Source of the DNA: Clostridiales bacterium UBA1779
Lineage (GTDB): Bacteria > Bacillota > Clostridia > Oscillospirales > CAG-272
DNA length: 18,837 bases
Direction of reading: 5' to 3'
NCBI GenBank assembly: GCA_002314565.1
Contig: DCGL01000058.1
Location: forward strand, 1 to 18,837
Part shown: positions 6,132 through 14,109 of the stretch, piece after piece
Layout: every line of letters begins with the position of its first letter
Numbering within the stretch: the stretch's first letter is position 1
Notes under the pieces: model-generated
Told to the model about the DNA's origin: nothing
What the model saw: the letters and a program-made list of their open reading frames with translations, nothing else
Databases searched by the model: none
Program-made: the position numbers and the translations under genes

Positions 6132-7328
6132 ATGGTCAAAAAAATGAAAGAATTTGAACTTAAGTACGGCTGCAACCCAAATCAGAAACCCTCTAAAATA
6201 TATATGCACGACGGCAGCGACCTGCCCATCGAAATTCTCTGCGGCAGACCCGGATACATCAATTTCCTCGATGCCTTCAACTCCTGGCAGCTCGTAAAGG
6301 AGCTCAAGGAGGCCACAGGTCTTCCCGCCGTAACCTCCTTCAAGCACGTTTCCCCCACCTCGGCCGCCGTCGGCAAGAAGCTTTCAGACACACTGAAGAA
6401 GGCCTGCTTCGTTGACGATATCGAAGGACTTGACGAGTCGCCCCTCGCCTGCGCCTACGCCCGTGCCCGCGGCACAGACAGAATGTGCTCCTTCGGCGAC
6501 TGGGTCGCCCTGTCCGACGTCTGCGACGTAACCACGGCAAAGCTTATCAAGCGCGAGGTTTCCGACGGAATCATCGCCCCCGGATACGAGCCCGAAGCTC
6601 TCGAAATTCTGAAGAGCAAGAGAAAGGGCACTTACAATATCGTTAAAATCGACCCCGCTTACGTTCCCGCCGAGCAGGAGCACAAGCAGGTCTATGGCAT
6701 CACCTTCGAGCAGGGAAGAAACAACTTCAAGATCGGACGCGAGCTGCTGACAAACGTTGTCACAGAGAATAAGGAGCTCCCCGAAACAGCCAAAATCGAC
6801 CTGATTGTTGCGCTTATCACGCTCAAATATACACAGTCGAACTCCGTCTGCTATGCAGTTGACGGACAGGCAATCGGCGTCGGAGCCGGACAGCAGTCGA
6901 GAATTCACTGCACAAGACTTGCCGGCAGCAAGGCAGACACCTGGTTTTTGCGTCAGTCACCGAAGGTGCTGAATCTCAAATTCCGCTCCGACCTCGGCCG
7001 TCCCGACCGCGACAACGTCATCGACGGATACATCAACAAGAACGAAGAGGACGTTTGTGCAGACGGAATCTGGCAGAAATATTTTGCCGAAAGACCCCAG
7101 CCCTTCACCGATGCCGAGCAGAGAGCCTTCCTCGATACCTGCGACGGAGTTGCCCTCGGTTCCGACGCCTTCTTCCCATTCTCGGACAACATCGAGAGAG
7201 CAAAGAAGAGCGGTGTAAAGTATATTGCCGAGCCCGGCGGATCCATTCGCGACGATGCCGTCATTGAGTGCTGCAACAAGTACGGTATGGCCATGGCCTT
7301 CACCGGAATGAGACTCTTCCATCATTGA
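6132..7328 (+). CDS. purH: AICAR formyltransferase (PurH transformylase domain only)
   Basis: A 398-residue enzyme that formylates AICAR (ZMP) to FAICAR with 10-formyl-THF. It corresponds to the C-terminal transformylase part of PurH (ordinary bifunctional PurH is about 510-530 residues); the N-terminal MGS-like cyclohydrolase domain is absent. It shows LKYGCNPNQKP (RYGxNPHQ region), TSFKHVSP with the catalytic Lys71-His72 pair, GVGAGQQSRIHC, and GSDAFFPFSD followed by PGGSIRDD. This stand-alone form is sometimes called PurV in the literature. Its product is closed by the neighbouring PurO. The start at 6132 lies directly after a hairpin; ATG at 6144 (MKEFEL) is an alternative that would still keep the whole domain. 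The substrate ZMP is the ligand sensed by the operon's riboswitch. Confidence 0.92.
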   Translation: MVKKMKEFELKYGCNPNQKPSKIYMHDGSDLPIEILCGRPGYINFLDAFNSWQLVKELKEATGLPAVTSFKHVSPTSAAVGKKLSDTLKKACFVDDIEGLDESPLACAYARARGTDRMCSFGDWVALSDVCDVTTAKLIKREVSDGIIAPGYEPEALEILKSKRKGTYNIVKIDPAYVPAEQEHKQVYGITFEQGRNNFKIGRELLTNVVTENKELPETAKIDLIVALITLKYTQSNSVCYAVDGQAIGVGAGQQSRIHCTRLAGSKADTWFLRQSPKVLNLKFRSDLGRPDRDNVIDGYINKNEEDVCADGIWQKYFAERPQPFTDAEQRAFLDTCDGVALGSDAFFPFSDNIERAKKSGVKYIAEPGGSIRDDAVIECCNKYGMAMAFTGMRLFHH

Positions 7329-7335
7329 TACGGAC

Positions 7336-8607
7336 ATGAAAATACTCGTTGTCGGCGGCGGCGGAAGAGAACATACGATAATCAAAAAGCTTCGCGAAAA
7401 CCGTGAGATTGAGAAGATTTACGCGCTTCCCGGAAACGGCGGCATTGCCGCCGACGCCGAGTGCGTGAATATCGGTGCGAAGGACATTCCCGCTATCGTT
7501 GATTTCGCCGTTTCAAATAAAATAGATTTTGCGGTCGTCGCTCCCGACGACCCGCTGGTTCTCGGGGCCGTTGATGCGCTTGAAGAAAAGGGCATCCCCT
7601 GCTTCGGTCCCCGCGCAAATGCCGCAATCATCGAAGGCAGCAAGGTTTTCTCGAAGAACCTTATGAAAAAATACAGTATTCCCACGGCAGAATATGAGGT
7701 TTTCGACAATATCGAAGCCGCCATGGAATACGTGAAGGTTTGCCCCATCCCCACAGTCATCAAGGCCGACGGTCTGGCTCTTGGTAAGGGAGTTATCATC
7801 GCCATGACACGCGATGAGGCAGTTGCGGGCCTTAAAACTATTATGGAAGATAAGGTCTTCGGCAAATCCGGAGATCAGGTCGTAATCGAAGAATTCCTTG
7901 AAGGCCCCGAGGTTTCCGTTCTTGCCTTTACCGACGGCAAGACCCTGAAGCCCATGGTTTCGTCAATGGATCACAAGCGCGCAGGCGACAATGACACCGG
8001 TCTCAACACCGGCGGAATGGGAACCGTAGCGCCGAATCCTTACTATACGAAAGAGCTTGCCGACGAATGCATGAAGACGATTTTCATGCCGACGGTCAAC
8101 GCAATGAACGCAGAGGGCAGAACCTTCCGCGGCTGCCTGTATTTCGGACTTATGATTACGAAAAAAGGCCCTAAGGTGATCGAATACAACTGCCGCTTCG
8201 GCGACCCCGAAACCCAGGTCGTCCTCCCCCTGCTTGAGAGCGACCTCTTTACGGTTATGAAGGCAACCCGCGACGGCACACTCGCCGAAACCGAAGTGAA
8301 ATTTGCGGATAAAGCCGCCTGCTGCGTCATTATGGCGTCAAAGGGCTATCCCTCACACTATGACAAGGGGGCAGTCATCACGATACCCGAAGAAATCCGC
8401 GCCAGCGTTTACGTTGCAGGTGCCGCACTTGACGAAAGCGGCAGACTTGTTACGAGCGGAGGCCGCGTTCTCGGCGCAGTTGCCGTTGAAGATGAACTGA
8501 AGGACGCGGTAAAAGCCGCCTATAAGCTCGTTGAAAAGATTCATTTCGACACTGAATATTACAGACGTGATATCGGAGCGCGTGCTCTTGCCGCAGAGGT
8601 AAAATGA
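7336..8607 (+). CDS. purD: Phosphoribosylamine-glycine ligase PurD
   Basis: A 423-residue ATP-grasp ligase that joins phosphoribosylamine and glycine to make GAR. The N-terminus MKILVVGGGGREH (GGGGREH at 7-13) is the PurD signature. VIKADGLALGKGV, DHKRAGDNDTGLNTGGMGT and EYNCRFGDPETQ give the ATP-grasp nucleotide- and metal-binding elements. The length is standard (about 420-430). It starts 7 nt past the purH stop with no strong ribosome site, and its stop overlaps the purL start (ATGA), so coupled translation is likely on both sides. It is a cytosolic enzyme using the unstable product of PurF. Confidence 0.96.
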   Translation: MKILVVGGGGREHTIIKKLRENREIEKIYALPGNGGIAADAECVNIGAKDIPAIVDFAVSNKIDFAVVAPDDPLVLGAVDALEEKGIPCFGPRANAAIIEGSKVFSKNLMKKYSIPTAEYEVFDNIEAAMEYVKVCPIPTVIKADGLALGKGVIIAMTRDEAVAGLKTIMEDKVFGKSGDQVVIEEFLEGPEVSVLAFTDGKTLKPMVSSMDHKRAGDNDTGLNTGGMGTVAPNPYYTKELADECMKTIFMPTVNAMNAEGRTFRGCLYFGLMITKKGPKVIEYNCRFGDPETQVVLPLLESDLFTVMKATRDGTLAETEVKFADKAACCVIMASKGYPSHYDKGAVITIPEEIRASVYVAGAALDESGRLVTSGGRVLGAVAVEDELKDAVKAAYKLVEKIHFDTEYYRRDIGARALAAEVK

Positions 8608-11600
8608 TGGTTTACAGAATTTACGTTGAAAAAAAGCCCGGCCTTGACTACGAGGCACAGGGCGTTTATTCCGAACTTAAGAACACTCTCGGCATTTCAT
8701 CCGTTGAAGGAGTAAGACTTTTCAACAGATACGACGCCGAAAAAATCAGCCGCGAGCTCTTCGAAAAGTCTCTTCTGACTGTTTTCTCAGAGCCCCAGCT
8801 TGACAATATCAGCGAAACGCTGCCCCCTGTTGACGGACGCATATTCGCCGTCGAATACCTGCCGGGACAGTTCGACCAGAGAGCCGACTCCGCCGCACAG
8901 TGCATTCAGATTCTTTCCTGCGGGGCAAGACCCATCGTCCGAACCGCAAGAGTATACGTCCTTGCAGGTAATATTTCCGACGCGGACTTTGAAAAGGCAA
9001 AGAAGTTCCTCATCAACCCGGTTGAAGCAAGAGAAGCAGCACTCGAGTGCTTCGAAACTCTTGATGCAGTATATCCCGAACCCGCAAAGGTAAAGCTTAT
9101 CGACGGATTCTGCAAGCTTGACCGAGCAGGTCTTGAAGCCATGGTTTCAAAGCTCGGTCTTGCCATGGATGCCGACGATATCGCATTCTGCCAGAACTAT
9201 TTTATCTCGGAAAAGCGCGATCCCACGATTACCGAAATCCGTATGATAGACACCTATTGGTCCGACCACTGCCGTCATACCACCTTCCTCACCACGATTG
9301 ACAGCGTGAAATTTGAGGACTCCTGCCTCGAAGCCGCCTGGAACAGATATCTCGGCGTCCGCCGTGAGCTCGGCCGAACCAAGCCCTGCAATCTTATGGA
9401 TGCGGCAACTCTTGCCGTCAGATATCTGAAGAAACAGGGGAAGCTTTCAAAGCTTGACGAATCCGAAGAAATCAACGCCTGCACAGTAAAGATTGAGGTC
9501 GAGGCCGACGGAAAGAAGGAGCCCTGGCTGCTTCTGTTCAAGAACGAAACTCACAATCATCCGACCGAAATCGAGCCCTTCGGAGGAGCCGCCACCTGCA
9601 TCGGCGGAGCCATCCGCGACCCGCTTTCCGGCCGTTCCTATGTATACGCCGCAATGCGCGTGACCGGAGCCGCCGACCCGACGGTTCCCGTATCCGAAAC
9701 CATACCCGGCAAGCTTCCCCAGCGCAAGCTCGTCAGAACGGCAGCCGCCGGATACGCTTCCTACGGTAACCAGATAGGACTTGCCACCGGTATCGTCGAT
9801 GAGCTGTACCATCCGGGCTACGCCGCAAAGCGTATGGAAATCGGAGCCGTAATTGCCGCAGCTCCCGCGTCAAACGTCCGCCGCGAATGCCCGGCGCCGG
9901 GAGACGCAGTCATTCTGCTCGGTGGCCGCACCGGCCGCGACGGAATAGGCGGAGCCACAGGCTCATCAAAGGCGCACAACGCCCACTCAGTTGAAACCTG
10001 CGGAGCCGAGGTCCAGAAGGGAAATGCCCCCGAGGAGCGCAAGCTTCAGAGACTTTTCCGCCGCGCCGACGCTTGCCGTATGATAAAGCGATGCAACGAC
10101 TTCGGTGCCGGCGGCGTTTCAGTCGCAATCGGCGAGCTTGCCGACGGTCTTGCAATAAATCTTGACCGCGTCCCGAAAAAGTACGAAGGTCTTGACGGAA
10201 CCGAGCTTGCAATCAGCGAGTCTCAGGAAAGAATGGCCGTCGTCGTTGCGCCGGAAGACGTCGGGCGGTTCTGCGCAATTGCCGACGAAGAAAATCTTGA
10301 GGCATCAGAGGTTGCCGTCGTCACCGAAGCGCCCCGCCTTACAATGAAATGGAAGGGCGACGTCATCGTTGACGTTTCCCGCGAATTCCTCAATTCAAAC
10401 GGGGCCGAAAAGCATATAGACATCACGCTTTCAGCCCCTGAAAGCTGGGAACGTGAACCCGTTACGGATTTTGCAACGGCATACAAAGCTCTCGTTTCCG
10501 ACCTCAACGTCTGCTCAAAGCGCGGACTTTCCGAGAGATTCGACTCTACCATCGGTGCGGGAACCGTGCTTATGCCCTTCGGAGGCAAAAACCAGCGTAC
10601 TCCCATTCAGGCCATGGTTCACACAATTTCCATGGAAAAGGCCCACACGAACGACTGTTCGTTTATGGCCTGGGGCTATAACCCCTATATCACCGAGAAG
10701 AGCCCGTATCACGGGGCATATCTCGCCGTAACCGAATCAATTTCAAAGCTCATCGCGTCAGGCGCCTCATTTGAGGACGTGTATCTTTCCTTCCAGGAAT
10801 ATTTCGAGAAGCCCGGCCGCGACCCGAAGCGCTGGGGCAAGCCCCTGTCCGCCCTGCTCGGAGCCTTTGACGCCCAGCTGGACTTTGGCTGCGGAGCAAT
10901 CGGAGGAAAGGATTCAATGAGCGGAAGCTTTGAAAAGCTCGACGTTCCGCCGACACTCGTATCCTTTGCCGTAACCACGGACAAGGGTGAAAACGTCATC
11001 TCCCCCGAATTCAAAAAGGCCGCAAGCCGCGTCGCCCTTCTGACTCCTGCTTACCGTGAAAACGGGCTTCCCGATGCACAGTCCCTCAAGGCACTGTTCG
11101 CAAAAGTCACGGCACTTATGCGTGAAGGTAAGGTCCGCGCCGCTTTCACCCCCGGCTTCGGAGGCATAGCCGAAGCCGTATACAAAATGTGCATAGGTAA
11201 CGGACTCGGATTTGCGTATTCAAAGCAGATTCCGCTGAAAGATCTGTTTGCATATTCATACGGTTCATTCCTGATTGAAACGGACAGCGACGAGTTTGAA
11301 ACTCTCGGTTACGTAAACGACAGCGGCACAATAGAATATGCCGGTAAGAAAATAGAGCTTGCCGAACTCGACAGACTGTACGAGGGCAGGCTCGAAGAAG
11401 TGTATCCGACTCTCGAAGGGAATGAAAGCAAACTCTATACCGCTTTTGAAGCAAAAAAGAAGATTCTTTCCGCTCCTGCCGTTAAGTGCGCAAAGCCCCG
11501 CGTGCTTATTCCCGTTTTTCCCGGAACCAACTGCGAATTCGATTCCGCAAAAGCGGTCAGTGACGCCGGTGCAGAAGCAGAAATATTCGTCATCAACAAC

Positions 11601-12290
11601 CTGACTCAGGACGGAATTGCCTCTTCCGCCGAAAGGTTTGCAAAGCGCCTGTCTGAATCCCAGATGCTCTTCCTGCCCGGAGGTTTCTCCGGCGGCGACG
11701 AACCCGACGGATCTGCAAAGTTCATCATTGCCTTTATGCGCAACGCCCTCGTTTCCGAGCAGGTCGGCAATCTGCTTGACCGACGCGACGGTCTGTGCTG
11801 CGGTATATGCAACGGCTTCCAAGCTCTTATCAAGCTCGGCTTGCTGCCCTACGGTAAAATAACCGAGCCCTCAGCCGTCAGCCCGACTCTGACCTTCAAC
11901 ACAATCGGCCGCCATCAGTCGAAGATAGTCCGCGTACGCGTGGCATCGAACAATTCGCCCTGGCTTGCCGATACAAAGGTCGGGGATATATACTCCGTCC
12001 CCGTATCACACGGAGAGGGAAGATTTTACGTCAGTGAAGAGCAGGCTCTTGCCCTTGCCGCAAACGGTCAGGTCGCAACGCAGTACGTCGACCTTGACGG
12101 AAATCCCACCGACGATATCCGCTTCAACCCGAACAATTCCGTTCTTGCCATCGAGGGAATTCTGTCCCCCGACGGAAGAGTCTTCGGAAAGATGGGTCAC
12201 AGCGAGAGAATCGGAAAATATCTTTACAAAAACGTTGCCGGAGAGTATAATATAAATATGTTTGCTTCGGCAGTCAGATATTTCAAATAA
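8604..12290 (+). CDS. purL: Phosphoribosylformylglycinamidine synthase PurL, large single-chain form
   Basis: A 1228-residue enzyme that converts FGAR and glutamine to FGAM. It is the large form in which PurS-like, synthetase and glutaminase domains are fused, slightly shorter than the enterobacterial enzyme (about 1295). The PurS-like part is at the N-terminus. DTYWSDHCRHTTF begins at residue 216, KNETHNHPTEIEPFGGAAT gives the ATP site, and DFGCGAIGGKDSMSG lies in the second AIRS-like half. A class I amidotransferase domain starts near residue 966 (RVLIPVFPGTNCEFD). Its triad is Cys1069 (GICNGFQ), His1199 and Glu1201 (MGHSER), so this glutaminase looks intact, unlike that of PurF. Two ATGs, 8604 and 8607, are both possible; AGAGG at 8595-8599 suits the second slightly better. 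Confidence 0.95.
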   Translation: MMVYRIYVEKKPGLDYEAQGVYSELKNTLGISSVEGVRLFNRYDAEKISRELFEKSLLTVFSEPQLDNISETLPPVDGRIFAVEYLPGQFDQRADSAAQCIQILSCGARPIVRTARVYVLAGNISDADFEKAKKFLINPVEAREAALECFETLDAVYPEPAKVKLIDGFCKLDRAGLEAMVSKLGLAMDADDIAFCQNYFISEKRDPTITEIRMIDTYWSDHCRHTTFLTTIDSVKFEDSCLEAAWNRYLGVRRELGRTKPCNLMDAATLAVRYLKKQGKLSKLDESEEINACTVKIEVEADGKKEPWLLLFKNETHNHPTEIEPFGGAATCIGGAIRDPLSGRSYVYAAMRVTGAADPTVPVSETIPGKLPQRKLVRTAAAGYASYGNQIGLATGIVDELYHPGYAAKRMEIGAVIAAAPASNVRRECPAPGDAVILLGGRTGRDGIGGATGSSKAHNAHSVETCGAEVQKGNAPEERKLQRLFRRADACRMIKRCNDFGAGGVSVAIGELADGLAINLDRVPKKYEGLDGTELAISESQERMAVVVAPEDVGRFCAIADEENLEASEVAVVTEAPRLTMKWKGDVIVDVSREFLNSNGAEKHIDITLSAPESWEREPVTDFATAYKALVSDLNVCSKRGLSERFDSTIGAGTVLMPFGGKNQRTPIQAMVHTISMEKAHTNDCSFMAWGYNPYITEKSPYHGAYLAVTESISKLIASGASFEDVYLSFQEYFEKPGRDPKRWGKPLSALLGAFDAQLDFGCGAIGGKDSMSGSFEKLDVPPTLVSFAVTTDKGENVISPEFKKAASRVALLTPAYRENGLPDAQSLKALFAKVTALMREGKVRAAFTPGFGGIAEAVYKMCIGNGLGFAYSKQIPLKDLFAYSYGSFLIETDSDEFETLGYVNDSGTIEYAGKKIELAELDRLYEGRLEEVYPTLEGNESKLYTAFEAKKKILSAPAVKCAKPRVLIPVFPGTNCEFDSAKAVSDAGAEAEIFVINNLTQDGIASSAERFAKRLSESQMLFLPGGFSGGDEPDGSAKFIIAFMRNALVSEQVGNLLDRRDGLCCGICNGFQALIKLGLLPYGKITEPSAVSPTLTFNTIGRHQSKIVRVRVASNNSPWLADTKVGDIYSVPVSHGEGRFYVSEEQALALAANGQVATQYVDLDGNPTDDIRFNPNNSVLAIEGILSPDGRVFGKMGHSERIGKYLYKNVAGEYNINMFASAVRYFK
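12223..12251 (+). promoter_or_regulatory. possible internal promoter for guaB in the end of purL
   Basis: TTTACA (12223-12228) and a perfect TATAAT (12246-12251) are separated by 17 nt inside the last codons of purL. A transcript would start near 12258 and give guaB a leader of about 110 nt holding the hairpin at 12306-12344. This would allow IMP dehydrogenase to be made when the operon riboswitch is off. The boxes lie in coding sequence, so chance cannot be excluded. Confidence 0.5.
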
Positions 12291-12305
12291 TTAAGAAAGC
12301 ATAAA

Positions 12306-12344
12306 CGTAAACAGCCTGACGGTTTTTCCTTCGGGCTGTTTACG
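12306..12344 (+). promoter_or_regulatory. guaB leader hairpin
   Basis: CGTAAACAGCC (12306-12316) pairs perfectly with GGCTGTTTACG (12334-12344) around a 17-nt loop. The + strand has no T tract after it (the next bases are CAAAAAGG), so it is not a standard terminator in the direction of the operon. The loop contains TCCTTC (12327-12332), which is complementary to GAAGGA (12352-12357) in the guaB ribosome site. A loop-to-ribosome-site contact could regulate guaB translation; alternatively the hairpin stabilises a processed guaB message. Confidence 0.5.
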
Positions 12345-12369
12345 CAAAAAGGAAGGACAAAATCATACT

Positions 12370-13875
12370 ATGGCTAAATTCATCAACGAACCCTCACATA
12401 CCTTTAACGAGTATCTGCTCATTCCCGGTTATTCCTCAAGTGAGTGCATACCCGCCAACGTGAGCCTTAAGACTCCTCTTGTAAAATACAAAAAAGGGGA
12501 AACTCCTGCCATTACGATGAACATACCTATGATTTCATCCATCATGCAGGCCGTTTCAGGCGACAGACTGGCTGTTGCTCTTGCCAAAGAGGGCGGCGTT
12601 GCCTTCATTTACGGTTCTCAGTCCGTTGAAGACGAGGCCGCAATGGTACGACGCGCAAAGAGCTACAAGGCCGGCTTCGTTACCAGCGATTCAAATATAA
12701 AACCCACCGACACGCTTGCCGACGTCGTTGCACTCAAAGAACGCACCGGTCACAACACGATGGCCGTAACCGACGACGGAACCCCGAACGGAAAGCTCGT
12801 CGGTATAGTATCCGGCCGTGATTACCGTGTCAGCCGTATGTCCCCGGATACACCGGTCTATACGTTTATGACTCCTTTTGAAAAGCTTATCTGGGCCGAA
12901 GAGGGAACCACGCTTAAGGTTGCAAACGATATTATCTGGGACAACAAGCTCAATTCGCTTCCAATTATTGATAAAGACGGAAAGCTCTGCTATATGGTCT
13001 TCAGAAAGGACTATGAACAGCACAAGTCCAACCCCGCCGAGCTTCTCGACTCTTCAAAGAGATACATAGTCGGCGCAGGTATCAACACCCGCGACTATGC
13101 CGAGCGCGTTCCCGCCCTGCTCGAAGCCGGGGCAGACGTTCTCTGCATAGACTCATCCGAAGGCTTCTCGGACTGGCAGAAATTCACCATTGCCTGGATC
13201 CGCGAAAAGTACGGCGACAGCGTAAAGGTCGGAGCCGGAAACGTCGTTGACGCAGCGGGATTCCGCTTCCTCGCCGAGTGCGGAGCCGACTTCATCAAGG
13301 TCGGTATCGGCGGCGGTTCAATCTGCATCACCAGAGAAACCAAGGGTATCGGACGCGGACAGGCGACGGCGCTAATCGACGTCTGTGCCGAAAGAGACAG
13401 ATATTACGAAGAAACTGGTATTTACATCCCCGTCTGCTCTGACGGCGGTATAGTATATGACCATCACATCACCCTTGCCCTTGCAATGGGTGCGGATTTC
13501 GTAATGCTCGGCAGATATTTTGCCCGCTTTGACGAATCCCCCTCAAACAAGGTCAGCATCGGCGGCACCTACTACAAAGAGTACTGGGGCGAAGGCTCGG
13601 CCCGTGCCCGCAACTGGCAGAGATACGATATGGGCGGAGCGAAGAAGCTTTCCTTCGAAGAAGGAGTTGATTCCTACGTTCCCTACGCCGGACGTCTCAA
13701 GGACAATGTCGCAATGACTCTTTCCAAGGTCCGCTCCACCATGTGCAACTGCGGAGCTCTCACCATTCCGGAGCTTCAGGAAAAGGCAGTTCTCACCCTC
13801 GTTTCCGCCACCTCCATCGTCGAGGGCGGCGCCCACGACGTCATCCGCAAGGAAAACACAACGACGATTAAATAA
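12370..13875 (+). CDS. guaB: IMP dehydrogenase GuaB
   Basis: A 501-residue enzyme that oxidises IMP to XMP with NAD, the committed step to GMP. The TIM barrel begins near the N-terminus (FNEYLLIPGYSS) and is interrupted by a two-CBS regulatory region (about 95-220). GIGGGSICITRETKGIGRGQ carries the catalytic Cys319 (family GxGSxCxTR), SDGGIVYDHHITLALAMGA gives the phosphate-binding region, and RARNWQRYD holds the mobile-flap Arg-Tyr. The length fits the family. AAGGAAGGA (12349-12357) precedes the start by 12 nt. It follows purL after 79 nt that contain a hairpin, and it may also have its own promoter in purL. It is the last gene of the operon and draws IMP made by PurO toward guanine nucleotides. 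Confidence 0.95.
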   Translation: MAKFINEPSHTFNEYLLIPGYSSSECIPANVSLKTPLVKYKKGETPAITMNIPMISSIMQAVSGDRLAVALAKEGGVAFIYGSQSVEDEAAMVRRAKSYKAGFVTSDSNIKPTDTLADVVALKERTGHNTMAVTDDGTPNGKLVGIVSGRDYRVSRMSPDTPVYTFMTPFEKLIWAEEGTTLKVANDIIWDNKLNSLPIIDKDGKLCYMVFRKDYEQHKSNPAELLDSSKRYIVGAGINTRDYAERVPALLEAGADVLCIDSSEGFSDWQKFTIAWIREKYGDSVKVGAGNVVDAAGFRFLAECGADFIKVGIGGGSICITRETKGIGRGQATALIDVCAERDRYYEETGIYIPVCSDGGIVYDHHITLALAMGADFVMLGRYFARFDESPSNKVSIGGTYYKEYWGEGSARARNWQRYDMGGAKKLSFEEGVDSYVPYAGRLKDNVAMTLSKVRSTMCNCGALTIPELQEKAVLTLVSATSIVEGGAHDVIRKENTTTIK

Positions 13876-13949
13876 AAACAAAAAGGCTGCGTAAGCACAT
13901 TTGGCAAACACAGACCTTAATATCATATTAAATAACTGCAATAAAAAGT

Positions 13950-13998
13950 GGCTGTTTAAGCCGTCGGAACAAAATCCGTCGGCTTAAACAGCCTTTTT
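13950..13998. terminator. bidirectional intrinsic terminator after guaB
   Basis: GGCTGTTTAAGCCG (13950-13963) pairs perfectly with CGGCTTAAACAGCC (13980-13993). After a T-T mismatch the stem continues with CGGA/TCCG (13965-13968 with 13975-13978) around the loop ACAAAA. Five T follow on the + strand (13994-13998), and an A run (13944-13948) on the other side serves as the T tract for the - strand. It separates the convergent purine operon and peptide export locus. Confidence 0.9.
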
Positions 13999-14028
13999 CA
14001 ATAATGCGCAGCACACTTTTTTCAATAA

Positions 14029-14091
14029 TCAGCTAAAACAGTGCCGCATTTTTGTAGGCAGGCATTTTTCCATATCTTTCTTATCTGTTAT
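14029..14091 (-). pseudogene. remnant of a second double-glycine leader gene
   Basis: Right after the GG-leader gene stop, the ribosome-site block AAAGGAGACTAACA is repeated (copy at 14095-14108; intact copy at 14514-14527 on the + strand numbering). About 10 nt behind it a frame reads ITDKKDMEK, which lines up with MSDKKNLEI of the intact leader: D3, K4, K5 and E8 are identical and S/T, N/D and L/M are conservative. The first codon is ATA instead of ATG. The similarity then fades and the frame ends after 20 codons, before any GG site. I read this as a decayed sibling precursor gene, or a partial duplication of the 5' end of the intact one. A 14-codon frame starting at the internal ATG (14073) is too short to count as a gene. 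Confidence 0.6.
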
Positions 14092-14109
14092 TGATGTTAG
14101 TCTCCTTTA

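Noticed and set aside
12306..12350. Intrinsic terminator between purL and guaB on the + strand
   Set aside because: The strong stem is followed by CAAAAAGG, not a T run, so it is unlikely to stop transcription into guaB.
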